Positions 28,379-37,178 of a DNA stretch of 51,506 bases are shown here, piece by piece. The DNA is taken from positions 1 to 51,506 of the forward strand of contig CANGUU010000013.1 of the NCBI GenBank assembly GCA_947457195.1. The letters run 5' to 3'. Source of the DNA: Gammaproteobacteria bacterium. GTDB taxonomy: Bacteria; Pseudomonadota; Gammaproteobacteria; Pseudomonadales; Pseudohongiellaceae. Positions within the stretch are counted from its first letter, which is position 1; every line of letters starts with the position of its first letter. The position numbers were made by a program, and so were the translations under genes. A model generated the notes under the pieces. It was not told the origin of the DNA. It saw nothing but the letters and a program-made list of their open reading frames with translations, and made no database searches.

Positions 28379-29383
28379 TCAGGTACAGGCATCCAGGGCG
28401 ATGGCGACGCCACCGGCGAGGGCAAGGCGCAACGCATGCGGTCGGCGCTGGATGTCGTCGAGCGAGAGTGAGTCGAGCAGTTGCCGCGGCGCCTTGCGCC
28501 CAAGCCGAGCTTCACCCCACAAGCGCTCCAGCCGGCGCAGCGGCTTCACCAGACCACGGCCGGCGAACAGGTATTCGACCCAGCCTTTTTCGCGCAGGCG
28601 AGCCCGGGTGATCTCCACCTGGGCAGGTGTGGGAAGCAAGGGTTCTGCCAGCGGCTCGGCGCGACGCCGCAGCGCTATCTGCAGATTGCCGCCGTCTTCC
28701 ATGCACAGCAGTTCGAAGTGGCGACTGGCGGCCGCAAGCAGGCTGTAGCGGGTGAAATAGAACAGATGCGCCTTGAAGTAGATATTGCTCGGGCTGGCAT
28801 CGTTCTGGTGGAGATTGGGCACCTCGATCACCAGAAAACCGCCGGGGCGCAGCGCCTCCCACAGCTTGCTGATGGCCTGCCCCGGATCTGGCAGATGTTC
28901 GAGCACATGAAAGAGCGTAATCACGTCCGCCTGCTCCTTGCCCAGCGACTCCACGCCCGTCGTGACGATACCCACGGCGTACTGCTCGCGGGCAAAGGCC
29001 GAATAGCCAAGGTTGGGCTCTATCCCGCTCGCCTGGTAGCCGGCCCTGCCGGCGAGGTAGCAGAACTCGCCGCCGCCGGCGCCCACATCGAGCAGGCGCA
29101 GGCCCAGCGGTATACCGGCGCGAGCCATGAATGCAAGGCGGGTGAGCGCGGCAGCCCCGGCCCGGAAGACATGCTTGAGCCTCGGTGCGTAGGTGGACTT
29201 ATAGTCCTGACGGTAATGATGCGAGTAGTAGTCAGCCAGTTGCAGCGATTCGGGAATGCTCTGCTGCTGGACAAGGCCACAGCCAGCACAGAGGACGATG
29301 CCCAGCATTTCGCCGGACTTGGCATCTTTTGCTTGCCAGCAATCCCCGAAGGTCTGCTGGCACAAGCGGCAACGGAACGACAT
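28379..29383 (-). CDS. Class I SAM-dependent methyltransferase with N-terminal zinc ribbon
   Basis: The 334-residue protein opens with a four-cysteine zinc ribbon (CRLCQQTFGDC and, about 25 residues on, LCAGCGLVQQ). A Rossmann methyltransferase core follows, with motif I LLDVGAGGGEFCYLAG, the acidic SGIEPN end of strand 2, VITLFHVLEHLPDP and LRPGGFLVIEVPN. This layout is common in methyltransferases that act on small molecules or glycan sugars. A C-terminal extension of about 110 residues is unassigned. It lies 140 bases after the RND pump gene and 20 before the DUF3240 gene, so it may be part of the efflux operon or start its own transcript. The substrate is unknown. Confidence 0.8.
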   Translation of the reverse strand: MSFRCRLCQQTFGDCWQAKDAKSGEMLGIVLCAGCGLVQQQSIPESLQLADYYSHHYRQDYKSTYAPRLKHVFRAGAAALTRLAFMARAGIPLGLRLLDVGAGGGEFCYLAGRAGYQASGIEPNLGYSAFAREQYAVGIVTTGVESLGKEQADVITLFHVLEHLPDPGQAISKLWEALRPGGFLVIEVPNLHQNDASPSNIYFKAHLFYFTRYSLLAAASRHFELLCMEDGGNLQIALRRRAEPLAEPLLPTPAQVEITRARLREKGWVEYLFAGRGLVKPLRRLERLWGEARLGRKAPRQLLDSLSLDDIQRRPHALRLALAGGVAIALDACT

Positions 29384-29523
29384 CGACTACTCCATGGCGG
29401 CAGGGGTCATGTGGGCTGACGGTCACCACGAACCACGGCACGAAAACCGGCAGGCACCACACGCAAACTCCAGCCCTCGGACACGACGATCACGGCAAAG
29501 TTCCCGACCAGCAACGCCGGGTC

Positions 29524-32500
29524 TCAGGCTGCCGCCGCGTCGTTGCGGTGAAAGTAGCGATAGATCACCGGCAGCAAGAACAGCGTAAGCAGGGTCGAAC
29601 TGATCAAACCTCCAATGACCACGATGGCGAGCGGCTTCTGGATTTCGGAGCCGGGGCCGGTCTGCAAGAGCAGGGGCACCAAGCCGAAGGCACAGATGCT
29701 GGCCGTCATCATGACCGGGCGCAAACGCCGCAGCGCGCCTTCGGTGACAACGGTCAGCAATGCCAGGCCCTTGGCGCGCAGCTGGTTGAAATAAGACAGC
29801 ATCACGACGCCGTTGAGGACCGCGATCCCCAGCAGCGCGATGAAACCGACGGAAGCCGGCACCGAGATGAATTCCCCGGTGACCCACAGCGCGATCAGCC
29901 CACCGGTGAGCGCAAAGGGAATCATCGACAGGATGATGAGCGTCTGCTTGACCGAGCGGAAGGTGAGGAACAGCAGGAAGGCGATCAACAGCAGGGCTAC
30001 CGGCACCACCAGCAGCAGGCGCGCTGCGGCACGCTGCTGGTTTTCGAACTCGCCGCCCCACTCCAGCGTGTAGCCGTCCTCGAAACGGACGTTGCTGGCC
30101 ACTGCCGTTCTCGCTTCTTCGACGAAGCCGACCAGGTCGCGGTTTTCGACGTTGGTGCGGACCACGGCAAAGCGCTGGCCGCGCTCACGGTTGATGCCGA
30201 CCGGCCCCTCGACGCGCTCGATGCTCGCCACTTCCGACAGCGGGACCACACCCCCGTCGGGCAGATTGAGCAGATCGTTCTGCATTTGCTGGAGGCCGTC
30301 GCCCTCCAGTGACCGGTAACGCAGCATGAGCGGAACACGCGCCGTTCCCTCGATCACCGTGCCGGCGCGCAAACCTTCGATTTCGGTGCGCAGACGGTCC
30401 TGCAAGGCGTCGGCATCGAGGCCGAGCTGGCCAGCGCGGACACGATCGATGGAGATCTGCAGATACTGTGCCCCCTCGTTGATGGTGGCGATGGTGTCGA
30501 CGCTGCCATCCACGGCATCGACGGCCGCTGACACCTGCTCGGCATACTGGTTGAGCAAGTCCAGATCCGTACCGAAGATCTTGATGGCAACATCACCACG
30601 CGAGCCAGTGAGCATTTCCGAGACCCGCATGTCGATCGGCTGGGTGAAGCCGAAGTTGATCCCGGGGAAACCCTGCATCACCGCGCGCATCTTGTCTTCG
30701 AGGGCCTGCTTGCTGTCCACCTCCCAGTCACTGCGGGGTTTCAATTGCAGAAAGATATCGGTTTCGTTGAGCCCCATGGGATCGAGACCGATTTCGTCGG
30801 AACCAGTGCGCGACACGGCCCGCACGATCTCCGGTACATTCTTCATGAGCGCCTGCTCCACCACGCGGGTGGTGTGCAGCGAGGCGTTGAGATTGATCGA
30901 AGGAATGGTCTCCAGCTGGATGATGAGGTCCCCCTCGTCCATGGTCGGCATGAAGGTCTTGCCGACGAAGGGCAGCAGCGCGACGCTCGCTGCCAGCAGC
31001 CCGGCCGCTCCCGTCAGCAGCGGCGTCGGCTTTGCCAGTACCTTCGCCAGCAGGGGTCGGTAGAGGGCCGCTAGCGTACGGCTCAACCAGGGATCATCGT
31101 GGCCATCGGCGCGGATCACCCAGGAAGCCACTACCGGGATCAGCGTCAGCGACAGCAGCAGCGAACCCACCAGCGCAAACACGATGGTCAGTGTCACCGG
31201 GCGGAACAGCTTGCCCTCCAAACCTTCGAGCGACAGCAGGGGCAGGAAGACGATGATGATGATGGCGATGCCGGAGGTCACCGGCAGCGCCACATCCTTG
31301 ACCGCCCGGAAAATCAGGTGCAGGTGCGGCAGCTTCTGCCGGCGTCCTTCAGCGTGGGCCAGCGTGGCAATGACGTTTTCCACGATGACGATCGAGGAAT
31401 CCACCAGCATGCCGATGGCAATGACGAGCCCGCCGAGACTCATCAGGTTGGCAGTCAGATCCATGGTGCGCATGAGGATGAAGGTGACCAGCGCCGACAA
31501 GGGCAGAACCACGGCAACGGTCAGCGCCGCCCGTACGTTGCCGAGGAACAGGCCCAATAAAACCACGACCAGTACCACGGCTTCCACCAGCGCCTTGGCC
31601 ACCGTGCCCACTGCACCGCGAATGAGGTCGCTGCGATCATAGAACACGGAGGTCGTGGTCCCGCTCGGCAGCGACGCTTCCAGATCGACCAGTTTCTGGC
31701 GGACGGCCGTGACGATGTCGCGGGCATTGGCGCCGCGCAGACCGATCACCAGGCCCTGCACTGCCTCGCCCTGCCCGTCCGCCGTGACCGCCCCGTAGCG
31801 CTCCAGCGTGCCGAGTTTGACATCGGCGAGCTCGGTGAGTGGCACTCGACGGCCCGCGGCGTTGGATACCTGGATGGCCTCCACGTCCGCCAGGCCGGCG
31901 ATGGCGCCTTCCACGCGCACCAGCAGCGCCTCTTCACCCTGTTCGATGCGGCCAGCGCCGTCGTTGCGATTGTTGACCTGCAGGGCGAGCAGCAGATCGG
32001 CATCGCTGAAACCAAGACTGGTCATGTGCTCGCGCCTCGGCAGCACCTGGTAGGTCTTTACCAGCCCGCCTAGCGCATTGAGGTCGGCAACGCCGGGCAC
32101 CGCCCGCAGGGCCGGGCGGATGGTCCAGTCCAGCAGATAACGCTTCTGCTCCAGAGTGAGGTCGGGATTTTCAATGGTAAACATGAACATGTCGCCCAAC
32201 GGCGTACTCATGGGTGCCACGCCACCACTGATGGTACCCGGCAGCGAACTCCACACGGCATTCAGTCGCTCGGCCACCTGCTGGCGCGCCCAGTAGATGT
32301 CGGTGCCCTCGGTGAAGTCGATGGTGATGGAACTGAGCGCGTACTTGGAAATGGAGCGGAGAATTTCCTGGCTCGGAATGCCGAGTAGCTCCACTTCCAC
32401 CGGCTGGGTGATGAGCGCCTCGACTTCCTCGGGCGTCATGCCCGGCGCCTTGATGATGATCTTGACCTGCGTGGGCGAGATATCAGGAAAGGCGTCGATC

Positions 32501-32607
32501 GGCAGGTTGAGCATGGCGTTGGTGCCAGCACCGACCAGCAGCAGCGACAGCAGCAAGACCAACAGGCGCTGGCTCAGCGCAAACTGGATGAGAGCGGCAA
32601 ACATCAC
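29524..32607 (-). CDS. Heavy-metal efflux RND pump, CzcA/CusA family
   Basis: The 1027-residue inner-membrane pump has the usual N-terminal helix, two large periplasmic loops and twelve membrane helices. It opens LPIDAFPDISPTQVKI, and the helix-4 signature LGGLVIAIGMLVDSSIVIVEN has Asp403 and Glu410 in the positions of the CusA proton-relay pair (Asp405/Glu412). Such pumps export divalent (Zn, Co, Cd, Ni) or monovalent (Cu, Ag) metals. The DSSIVIVEN version does not match the simple Cus or Czc subgroup rules I remember, so the metal is left open. It overlaps the adaptor gene by four bases and completes a tripartite system with the two upstream genes. Confidence 0.92.
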   Translation of the reverse strand: MMFAALIQFALSQRLLVLLLSLLLVGAGTNAMLNLPIDAFPDISPTQVKIIIKAPGMTPEEVEALITQPVEVELLGIPSQEILRSISKYALSSITIDFTEGTDIYWARQQVAERLNAVWSSLPGTISGGVAPMSTPLGDMFMFTIENPDLTLEQKRYLLDWTIRPALRAVPGVADLNALGGLVKTYQVLPRREHMTSLGFSDADLLLALQVNNRNDGAGRIEQGEEALLVRVEGAIAGLADVEAIQVSNAAGRRVPLTELADVKLGTLERYGAVTADGQGEAVQGLVIGLRGANARDIVTAVRQKLVDLEASLPSGTTTSVFYDRSDLIRGAVGTVAKALVEAVVLVVVLLGLFLGNVRAALTVAVVLPLSALVTFILMRTMDLTANLMSLGGLVIAIGMLVDSSIVIVENVIATLAHAEGRRQKLPHLHLIFRAVKDVALPVTSGIAIIIIVFLPLLSLEGLEGKLFRPVTLTIVFALVGSLLLSLTLIPVVASWVIRADGHDDPWLSRTLAALYRPLLAKVLAKPTPLLTGAAGLLAASVALLPFVGKTFMPTMDEGDLIIQLETIPSINLNASLHTTRVVEQALMKNVPEIVRAVSRTGSDEIGLDPMGLNETDIFLQLKPRSDWEVDSKQALEDKMRAVMQGFPGINFGFTQPIDMRVSEMLTGSRGDVAIKIFGTDLDLLNQYAEQVSAAVDAVDGSVDTIATINEGAQYLQISIDRVRAGQLGLDADALQDRLRTEIEGLRAGTVIEGTARVPLMLRYRSLEGDGLQQMQNDLLNLPDGGVVPLSEVASIERVEGPVGINRERGQRFAVVRTNVENRDLVGFVEEARTAVASNVRFEDGYTLEWGGEFENQQRAAARLLLVVPVALLLIAFLLFLTFRSVKQTLIILSMIPFALTGGLIALWVTGEFISVPASVGFIALLGIAVLNGVVMLSYFNQLRAKGLALLTVVTEGALRRLRPVMMTASICAFGLVPLLLQTGPGSEIQKPLAIVVIGGLISSTLLTLFLLPVIYRYFHRNDAAAA

Positions 32608-33677
32608 TCGCCTCCCAGGCCGAGCGTGATGCCCTTCACCAGCGCTGCTCCGCGGATGACCACCTCTTCACCGCTCTCGAGCCCCTGCTCGACCAGATAA
32701 TCGCCGCCCACCGGTCGCAGCTCGAGCGTCCGCGCCTCGATACCACCGGCACTGCGCACGTAGACCACGTTGCTGTCACCGTTGTGGACCACCGCTTCCG
32801 CCGGTACCACCACCCCCACACCGGGTGGAGGCGCCTGTACGTTGATGACCTGGCCGGGCAGCACCGGCGCACTGCGGGCAAATTCGGCCAGCAGGCCAAC
32901 GGTCTGCGTGGCCGTGTCGATGGCGCGATCCAGTTGCCGGACCTGCAGTTCCACCCCGAAATCGGCAGCCAGCAGGGACTGGCCCACGGCGACGTCCGCC
33001 GCCAGACGGGCCGGCAGCCGCGCACTGACCCACAGGCGATCGCTGCTGAGGTTGAGCACGGGCTCGCCATCTTCGACGAGGTCGCCGACCTGGTGCAGGA
33101 GACTGGTCACTGTCCCAGCCGTGGCCGCGCGCACTTGGTAACGGCCAGCCTGGGGGCGGCTGAGCAGGGTCTCCAGTTCGTCTGCAGCATAGCCGACCTG
33201 CAGCAGGGCTGAGGCGGCAGCCTTTTCGGCAAAGTCGGCGGACTGCGCTTCACGACGGGTTTGCTGGAGGCGCTGTTCGGCAATGATGCCGTCGGCTAAC
33301 AACTGCTCGTCGCGGCGGAGCGCGGCGGCCGACTGCTGCTGTGCGCCTCGGGCGTCGACCCAAGCCTGCTGCAGCACCAGCAGGGTCTGGCTGCGCAGCG
33401 TGAGCAGCGCTGTACCGGCCGCCACCGGCTGGCCCGGGGCTACCGCCCACTGTTCGATGACGCCACCCTGCAGGGCGAACACCTGCGCAGAGCTGAGCGG
33501 CGAAGAGATGACAGTGGCCGGAAAGCGGGCGCCGTCTCCACGGAGGGGAGCCGTCACCGGGGCGAAGACCAGACCGAGCCGATCCAGCGTGGCCGCATCC
33601 AGGGACAGCGACTGCTGGGCCAGGACAGGCAACCCTACAACGAGGCCGAGCGACAACAAGAGCAGGCTGGATTTCAT
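32604..33677 (-). CDS. Periplasmic adaptor (membrane fusion) protein of metal RND efflux system
   Basis: The 357-residue protein has a signal peptide (MKSSLLLLSLGLVVGLPVLAQQ), a beta-barrel/lipoyl half (GGVIEQWAVAPGQPVAAGTALLTL), a helical hairpin of about 60 residues, the second lipoyl half (AATAGTVTSLLHQVGDLVEDGEPV) and barrel strands. The end GLESGEEVVIRGAALVKG is typical of CzcB/CusB-type adaptors. No extra His-rich N-terminal metal-binding segment is present. It bridges the inner-membrane pump and the outer-membrane channel. It overlaps both neighbours by four bases (ATGA), so the three subunits are coupled. Confidence 0.9.
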   Translation of the reverse strand: MKSSLLLLSLGLVVGLPVLAQQSLSLDAATLDRLGLVFAPVTAPLRGDGARFPATVISSPLSSAQVFALQGGVIEQWAVAPGQPVAAGTALLTLRSQTLLVLQQAWVDARGAQQQSAAALRRDEQLLADGIIAEQRLQQTRREAQSADFAEKAAASALLQVGYAADELETLLSRPQAGRYQVRAATAGTVTSLLHQVGDLVEDGEPVLNLSSDRLWVSARLPARLAADVAVGQSLLAADFGVELQVRQLDRAIDTATQTVGLLAEFARSAPVLPGQVINVQAPPPGVGVVVPAEAVVHNGDSNVVYVRSAGGIEARTLELRPVGGDYLVEQGLESGEEVVIRGAALVKGITLGLGGE

Positions 33678-34945
33678 GGAACGTTTCCGAGGGCTTGGTT
33701 GTAGTAGGAAATCAGCCGCTGCTCGCGCAGTTGCAGCTGCAGCAGTTCACGCTGGCTGCTGCGGGCGTCCTGCAGGGCGGGCACCACCTGGACCATGGTC
33801 AGCTCGCCGATCTCGAATGCCGTCTGGGCCATGCGGCTGCGCTGTTCGGCGAGGGCTGCCTGCTCGCGCGCCAGCGGCAGAGCCGCCCGGACGGTCTCGA
33901 GCTCATGCTCGGCATCGTGCAGGGCCAGCCCGAGGGCACGCCGCGCGGCCAACAGTTCCACCTCGGCATCGACCTTGCTGCGGCGGGCGGCGCTGGTGGT
34001 GGAACTCACGAAACCCTTGCCGCCGAACGGAATGGTGAAGCCGAGGTTGATGGTATCGAGGGGCGCGGTGAACTGGTCGGCGCGCTGGTGCCGCGTGCCG
34101 ATGCCGAACTGGGGGTTGCCTCTGGCACTGATCTCCGCCTGACGCACCGTGCCTTCTGCCACGTCGATGCTGGTCTTCAGGTATTCCAGCAGCGGATGGG
34201 TCTCCGGAATTTCCGAGGCCTCCAGCAGGGTCTCCTGCAGCGCCGGCTCCGGCCGTGCCTGCAGGCCGGTGGTAGTGGCATAGACCACTTCGGCATCGAC
34301 CAGCGTCGCACTGGCATCCAGCAAGCGCTTGCGCTGCTGCAGCAGCAGACTTTCCGCCTGCATGAGGTCGAGCCGTGCGGCGGCCCCGCTGTCCACCAGT
34401 CGGGCAGTCAGGTCGCGCAGGGTCTCGGCATCGGTCGTGGCCTGTTGTTCCAGCGCCAGCAGCAGGTCTGCCTCCTCCAGGTTGGCGAGCAGATCGCGCA
34501 CGCTGCCGCTGATCAGCAGGGCGAGGTAGTGGCGCCACTCCGCGCTCTGGCGCTGGTAATCGGCGCCGAGCGCTGCCATGTCACGGCGCTCGCCGGGTCG
34601 CCAGAGCGGCAGCTGCAGCCAGTACTCCTGTTCGTTGAGGCCGGTGTCCTGGAAGGTACGGTCGTCGTAGAGCAGGCCTTGCAGGTTGGGACGGCCGGCC
34701 AGCCAGCTGCGGCCATTGGCCGTGAAGGCAGCCGCCTGGTCAGCCCTCGCTGCCACCTCGAGCGCCTCGGGCGCATGGGTGAGTGCGCTTTGCACCACGG
34801 CGCTGAGCGTCAGTTGGCGGTCACCCACCACGGGCGCGTGCTCCACGTGCTGGGCGAGCAGCAGCGAAGGGACCAGTGCGGCAGCCAGCAAGGGCAGCGG
34901 GCCGAGGGCGGGAAGCAGCCACGGTTTTTTCCTGAACATTTTCAT
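33674..34945 (-). CDS. TolC-like outer-membrane efflux protein
   Basis: The 423-residue protein begins MKMFRKKPWLLPALGPLPLLAAALVPSLLLA, a signal peptide probably cut before QHVEHA. It then shows the duplicated helical pattern of outer-membrane factors (CzcC/CusC group), with long heptad-like stretches and GNPQFGIGTRHQR...INLGFTIPFGGKG strands. No lipobox is visible. The frame is open to 34990, but the signal peptide only makes sense from 34945. It heads the three-gene efflux operon and has a PmrA-type box 51-67 bases upstream of the ATG. Confidence 0.88.
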   Translation of the reverse strand: MKMFRKKPWLLPALGPLPLLAAALVPSLLLAQHVEHAPVVGDRQLTLSAVVQSALTHAPEALEVAARADQAAAFTANGRSWLAGRPNLQGLLYDDRTFQDTGLNEQEYWLQLPLWRPGERRDMAALGADYQRQSAEWRHYLALLISGSVRDLLANLEEADLLLALEQQATTDAETLRDLTARLVDSGAAARLDLMQAESLLLQQRKRLLDASATLVDAEVVYATTTGLQARPEPALQETLLEASEIPETHPLLEYLKTSIDVAEGTVRQAEISARGNPQFGIGTRHQRADQFTAPLDTINLGFTIPFGGKGFVSSTTSAARRSKVDAEVELLAARRALGLALHDAEHELETVRAALPLAREQAALAEQRSRMAQTAFEIGELTMVQVVPALQDARSSQRELLQLQLREQRLISYYNQALGNVP

Positions 34946-34995
34946 CGTCGATCGAGGGCCGGGATTCGAGGTCGCGGGGACGTTAGCCAAGTTTG

Positions 34996-35012
34996 CTTAA
35001 GGATTCCTTAAA
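34996..35012 (-). promoter_or_regulatory. PmrA-type box upstream of the metal-efflux operon
   Basis: Read toward the efflux operon, the site is TTTAAG-GAATC-CTTAAG, fitting YTTAAK-N5-YTTAAK with both half-sites. In the opposite orientation the second half-site (CTTAAA) breaks the rule, so control of the minus-strand operon is favoured over the RluA-type gene at 35081. It has the same architecture as the box at 24423-24439. A possible -10 (TAACGT) lies about ten bases downstream. The rest of the 135-base gap shows nothing else. Confidence 0.6.
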
Positions 35013-35080
35013 ATTATGCGCTCGCCGCTGGTGTGTGAATCTCGCTACCATCGCCGCGCGTTGCGTTTTCGGTCCCTTGC

Positions 35081-35887
35081 ATGTCCAGCACCCACTACCA
35101 CTTCAGATCCGTCACCGGCGGCGAGACCGCCATTTCTGCACTGGCGACCTGCTGCCCGCTCAGCAAACTGAAATTGAAGGACGCCATGCAAAAGGGCGCC
35201 GTGTGGCTGAAGCGTGGCCGTAGCAGCAAGCGCCTGCGCCGCGCCACGACCCTGCTGCAGGCCGGTGACGTACTGGCGCTGCACTACGACGCCGACCTGC
35301 TGGAGCGTGAGGCGCCGGCACCACAACTGGTGGCCGACGAAGGCCACTACAGCGTATGGGACAAGCCCGCGGGGCTGCTCGCGCAAGGCACGCTCGAAGG
35401 CGACCACTGCTCGCTGCTGCGGCTTGCCGAACGACAGCTCGGGCGCGAGACCTTGCTGGTACACCGGCTGGACCGTGAGGCCAGCGGCCTGATGCTGGTG
35501 GCGCACAGTCCGCGCGCCGCCGCCCTGCTGTCTGCGCTTTTTGCCCGCGAAGGCGGGCCGCTCACCAAGCTGTACCGTGTCGAGGTCAGGGGCGCACTGC
35601 CAGCGCGCGGCAGCATCGAAGCACCGCTGGACGGCAAGAGCGCGCTGACGCGTTACACCCGCCTTGCCCACGATGCGACGCTGGACTGCAGCCTCGCCGA
35701 CGTGGAACTGGTGACGGGCCGCAAGCATCAGATCCGAAGACATTTCGCCGGCTTCGGCTGTCCGGTACTCGGCGATCCCCGCTATGGCAGTGGCAACCGC
35801 GACCCGCGCGGCTTGCAACTGCGGGCCGTGCGGCTGCGCTTCGAGTGTCCGCTGAGCAGGCGCCACCGCGATTACCAACTGCCGTGA
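35081..35887 (+). CDS. RluA-family pseudouridine synthase
   Basis: The 268-residue protein has the RluA catalytic signature LVHRLDREASGLMLVA (catalytic Asp in HRLD), YSVWDKPAGLLAQGT and LVTGRKHQIRRHFAGFGCPVLGDPRYG near the C-terminus. An N-terminal S4-like segment (LKLKDAMQKGAVWLKRG...LQAGDVL) is present. It isomerises uridine in rRNA or tRNA. The family member (RluA, RluC, TruC or a paralogue) cannot be fixed from motifs alone. It ends five bases before the convergent cytochrome gene. Confidence 0.88.
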   Translation: MSSTHYHFRSVTGGETAISALATCCPLSKLKLKDAMQKGAVWLKRGRSSKRLRRATTLLQAGDVLALHYDADLLEREAPAPQLVADEGHYSVWDKPAGLLAQGTLEGDHCSLLRLAERQLGRETLLVHRLDREASGLMLVAHSPRAAALLSALFAREGGPLTKLYRVEVRGALPARGSIEAPLDGKSALTRYTRLAHDATLDCSLADVELVTGRKHQIRRHFAGFGCPVLGDPRYGSGNRDPRGLQLRAVRLRFECPLSRRHRDYQLP

Positions 35888-35891
35888 GCGG

Positions 35892-36494
35892 TCAGCGGGT
35901 CTTGCTCTGGTAGACACCGAAGTGGATGAAGGGAGCCCGGGCGCGCTGGCCGGGACGTACGTTGTCCGGCACCTGGTGCTTCACGGGCGGCAAGCTCTTC
36001 AGGTAACTGGCAATCGCCAGCGCATCGTCGGCTTCGAGGTGGGCATAGCTCGGCCAAGGCATGATCGGCAGGGTCTGCCCTGCATGCTTGTCGACACCGC
36101 TGCGGATCATCGCCACGATCTCCTCGAGGCTCCACGAACCGATACCGGTCTCGATGTCGGGGGTGAGATTGGCCGGGTAGACGACGCCGGGGTTGCGATC
36201 GACCAAGGGATTGGTCCAGGCAATGCCGGTGTCCGAACCCGCCAGCAATTGCTCGAGGTCCGCTGCCCCGACCAAGGCGCCGTTGGTGTGGCAACTGCCG
36301 CAGCCGAGCAGGCCCACGAGGTAGCGGCCACGGCTGATCACCGCCGGGGCAAAATTGGGGGTAATGGCGGCCGAGGCCGGAGTCGGCAGGTCGGTGGCCG
36401 GGTTCTTCTGCTCATAATCCTCGAGCGGGTTGTACCCCGTGGTGCAGCCAGAGGCGGCCAACAGGAGGGCGACGCAGACGGCAGTTCGGAGCAT
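35892..36494 (-). CDS. Cytochrome c lipoprotein
   Basis: The 200-residue protein starts MLRTAVCVALLLAASGC, a lipoprotein signal with lipobox AASGC. It has one heme site, GCGSCHTNG (CxxCH), in the middle and MPWPSYAHLEADDALAIASYLKSLPP near the C-terminus, giving the axial Met of a class I cytochrome c. It is an electron carrier tethered to the outer or inner membrane. GAGGA lies before the ATG at 36494; the open frame continues upstream to 36698 but lacks protein features. It is divergent from the DUF6152 gene. Its partner is unknown. Confidence 0.85.
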   Translation of the reverse strand: MLRTAVCVALLLAASGCTTGYNPLEDYEQKNPATDLPTPASAAITPNFAPAVISRGRYLVGLLGCGSCHTNGALVGAADLEQLLAGSDTGIAWTNPLVDRNPGVVYPANLTPDIETGIGSWSLEEIVAMIRSGVDKHAGQTLPIMPWPSYAHLEADDALAIASYLKSLPPVKHQVPDNVRPGQRARAPFIHFGVYQSKTR

Positions 36495-36752
36495 GGATGT
36501 TTCCTCAAGGGTAGGTGGCGACGCAGGGCCCACGTTGCCGTGGCCCCGCCACCTTAGAGAAAGGCGGAGGCGGATGCCACCCGCCGACCGGCAGGGCGCG
36601 TGGCTGAACGTTGTTCCCTTGATGCTCGTCAAGAACGGCTGGGCACCCTCCCCGCCTTTGCGCACGAATTCCACAATCAGAGCAGTGCCGGTCGGCATTT
36701 TTCTGGCAAAATGTCCTCCGGTAACGTGTTGTTATCGCCCGAGGAGGCAACC

Positions 36753-37175
36753 ATGAGCACCAACCTGTTTCACAAGCTTGCCCTAGCCGCATCGTTGTTG
36801 CTGGCCGGTTCGGCGCAGGCGCACCACTCGTTCAGCGCGGAATTCGACGCTGACAAACCGATCAAGCTGGAAGGCATCGTCACCAAGGTGGAGTGGACCA
36901 ACCCGCACGTCTGGATCTACTTCAATGTGAAAGATCCGGCCACCGGCAAGGTCACCAACTGGGGTGGCGAACTGGGCCCGCCGCATGGCCTGCAGCGCAA
37001 CGGCTGGCGTCGTGACACGCTCGCCATCGGCACCGAGATCGTTGCCGAAGGCTCGCTGGCACGCAACGGGACGACCCGCATGAACGCCCGCAGCATCACC
37101 GTCAAGGGCACGGGGGCCCGTCCGGGCCAGACGCTCGACGCCGACTCCAGCCAACGCGGCGGCGGCGCGAACTGA
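36753..37175 (+). CDS. DUF6152 family periplasmic protein
   Basis: The 140-residue protein has a signal peptide (MSTNLFHKLALAASLLLAGSAQA) followed by HHSFSAEFDADKPIKLEGIVTKVEWTNPHVWIYF, the characteristic start of the DUF6152 family, a small beta-rich (OB-like) domain. GAGGAGG before ATG 36753 is a strong ribosome site and sets the start. The family function is unknown; it often accompanies cytochromes and steroid or aromatic degradation genes in gammaproteobacteria, as far as I recall. It ends three bases before the convergent copB. In the 258-base gap to the cytochrome gene (36495-36752) I see no clear box. Confidence 0.8.
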   Translation: MSTNLFHKLALAASLLLAGSAQAHHSFSAEFDADKPIKLEGIVTKVEWTNPHVWIYFNVKDPATGKVTNWGGELGPPHGLQRNGWRRDTLAIGTEIVAEGSLARNGTTRMNARSITVKGTGARPGQTLDADSSQRGGGAN

Positions 37176-37178
37176 TCG

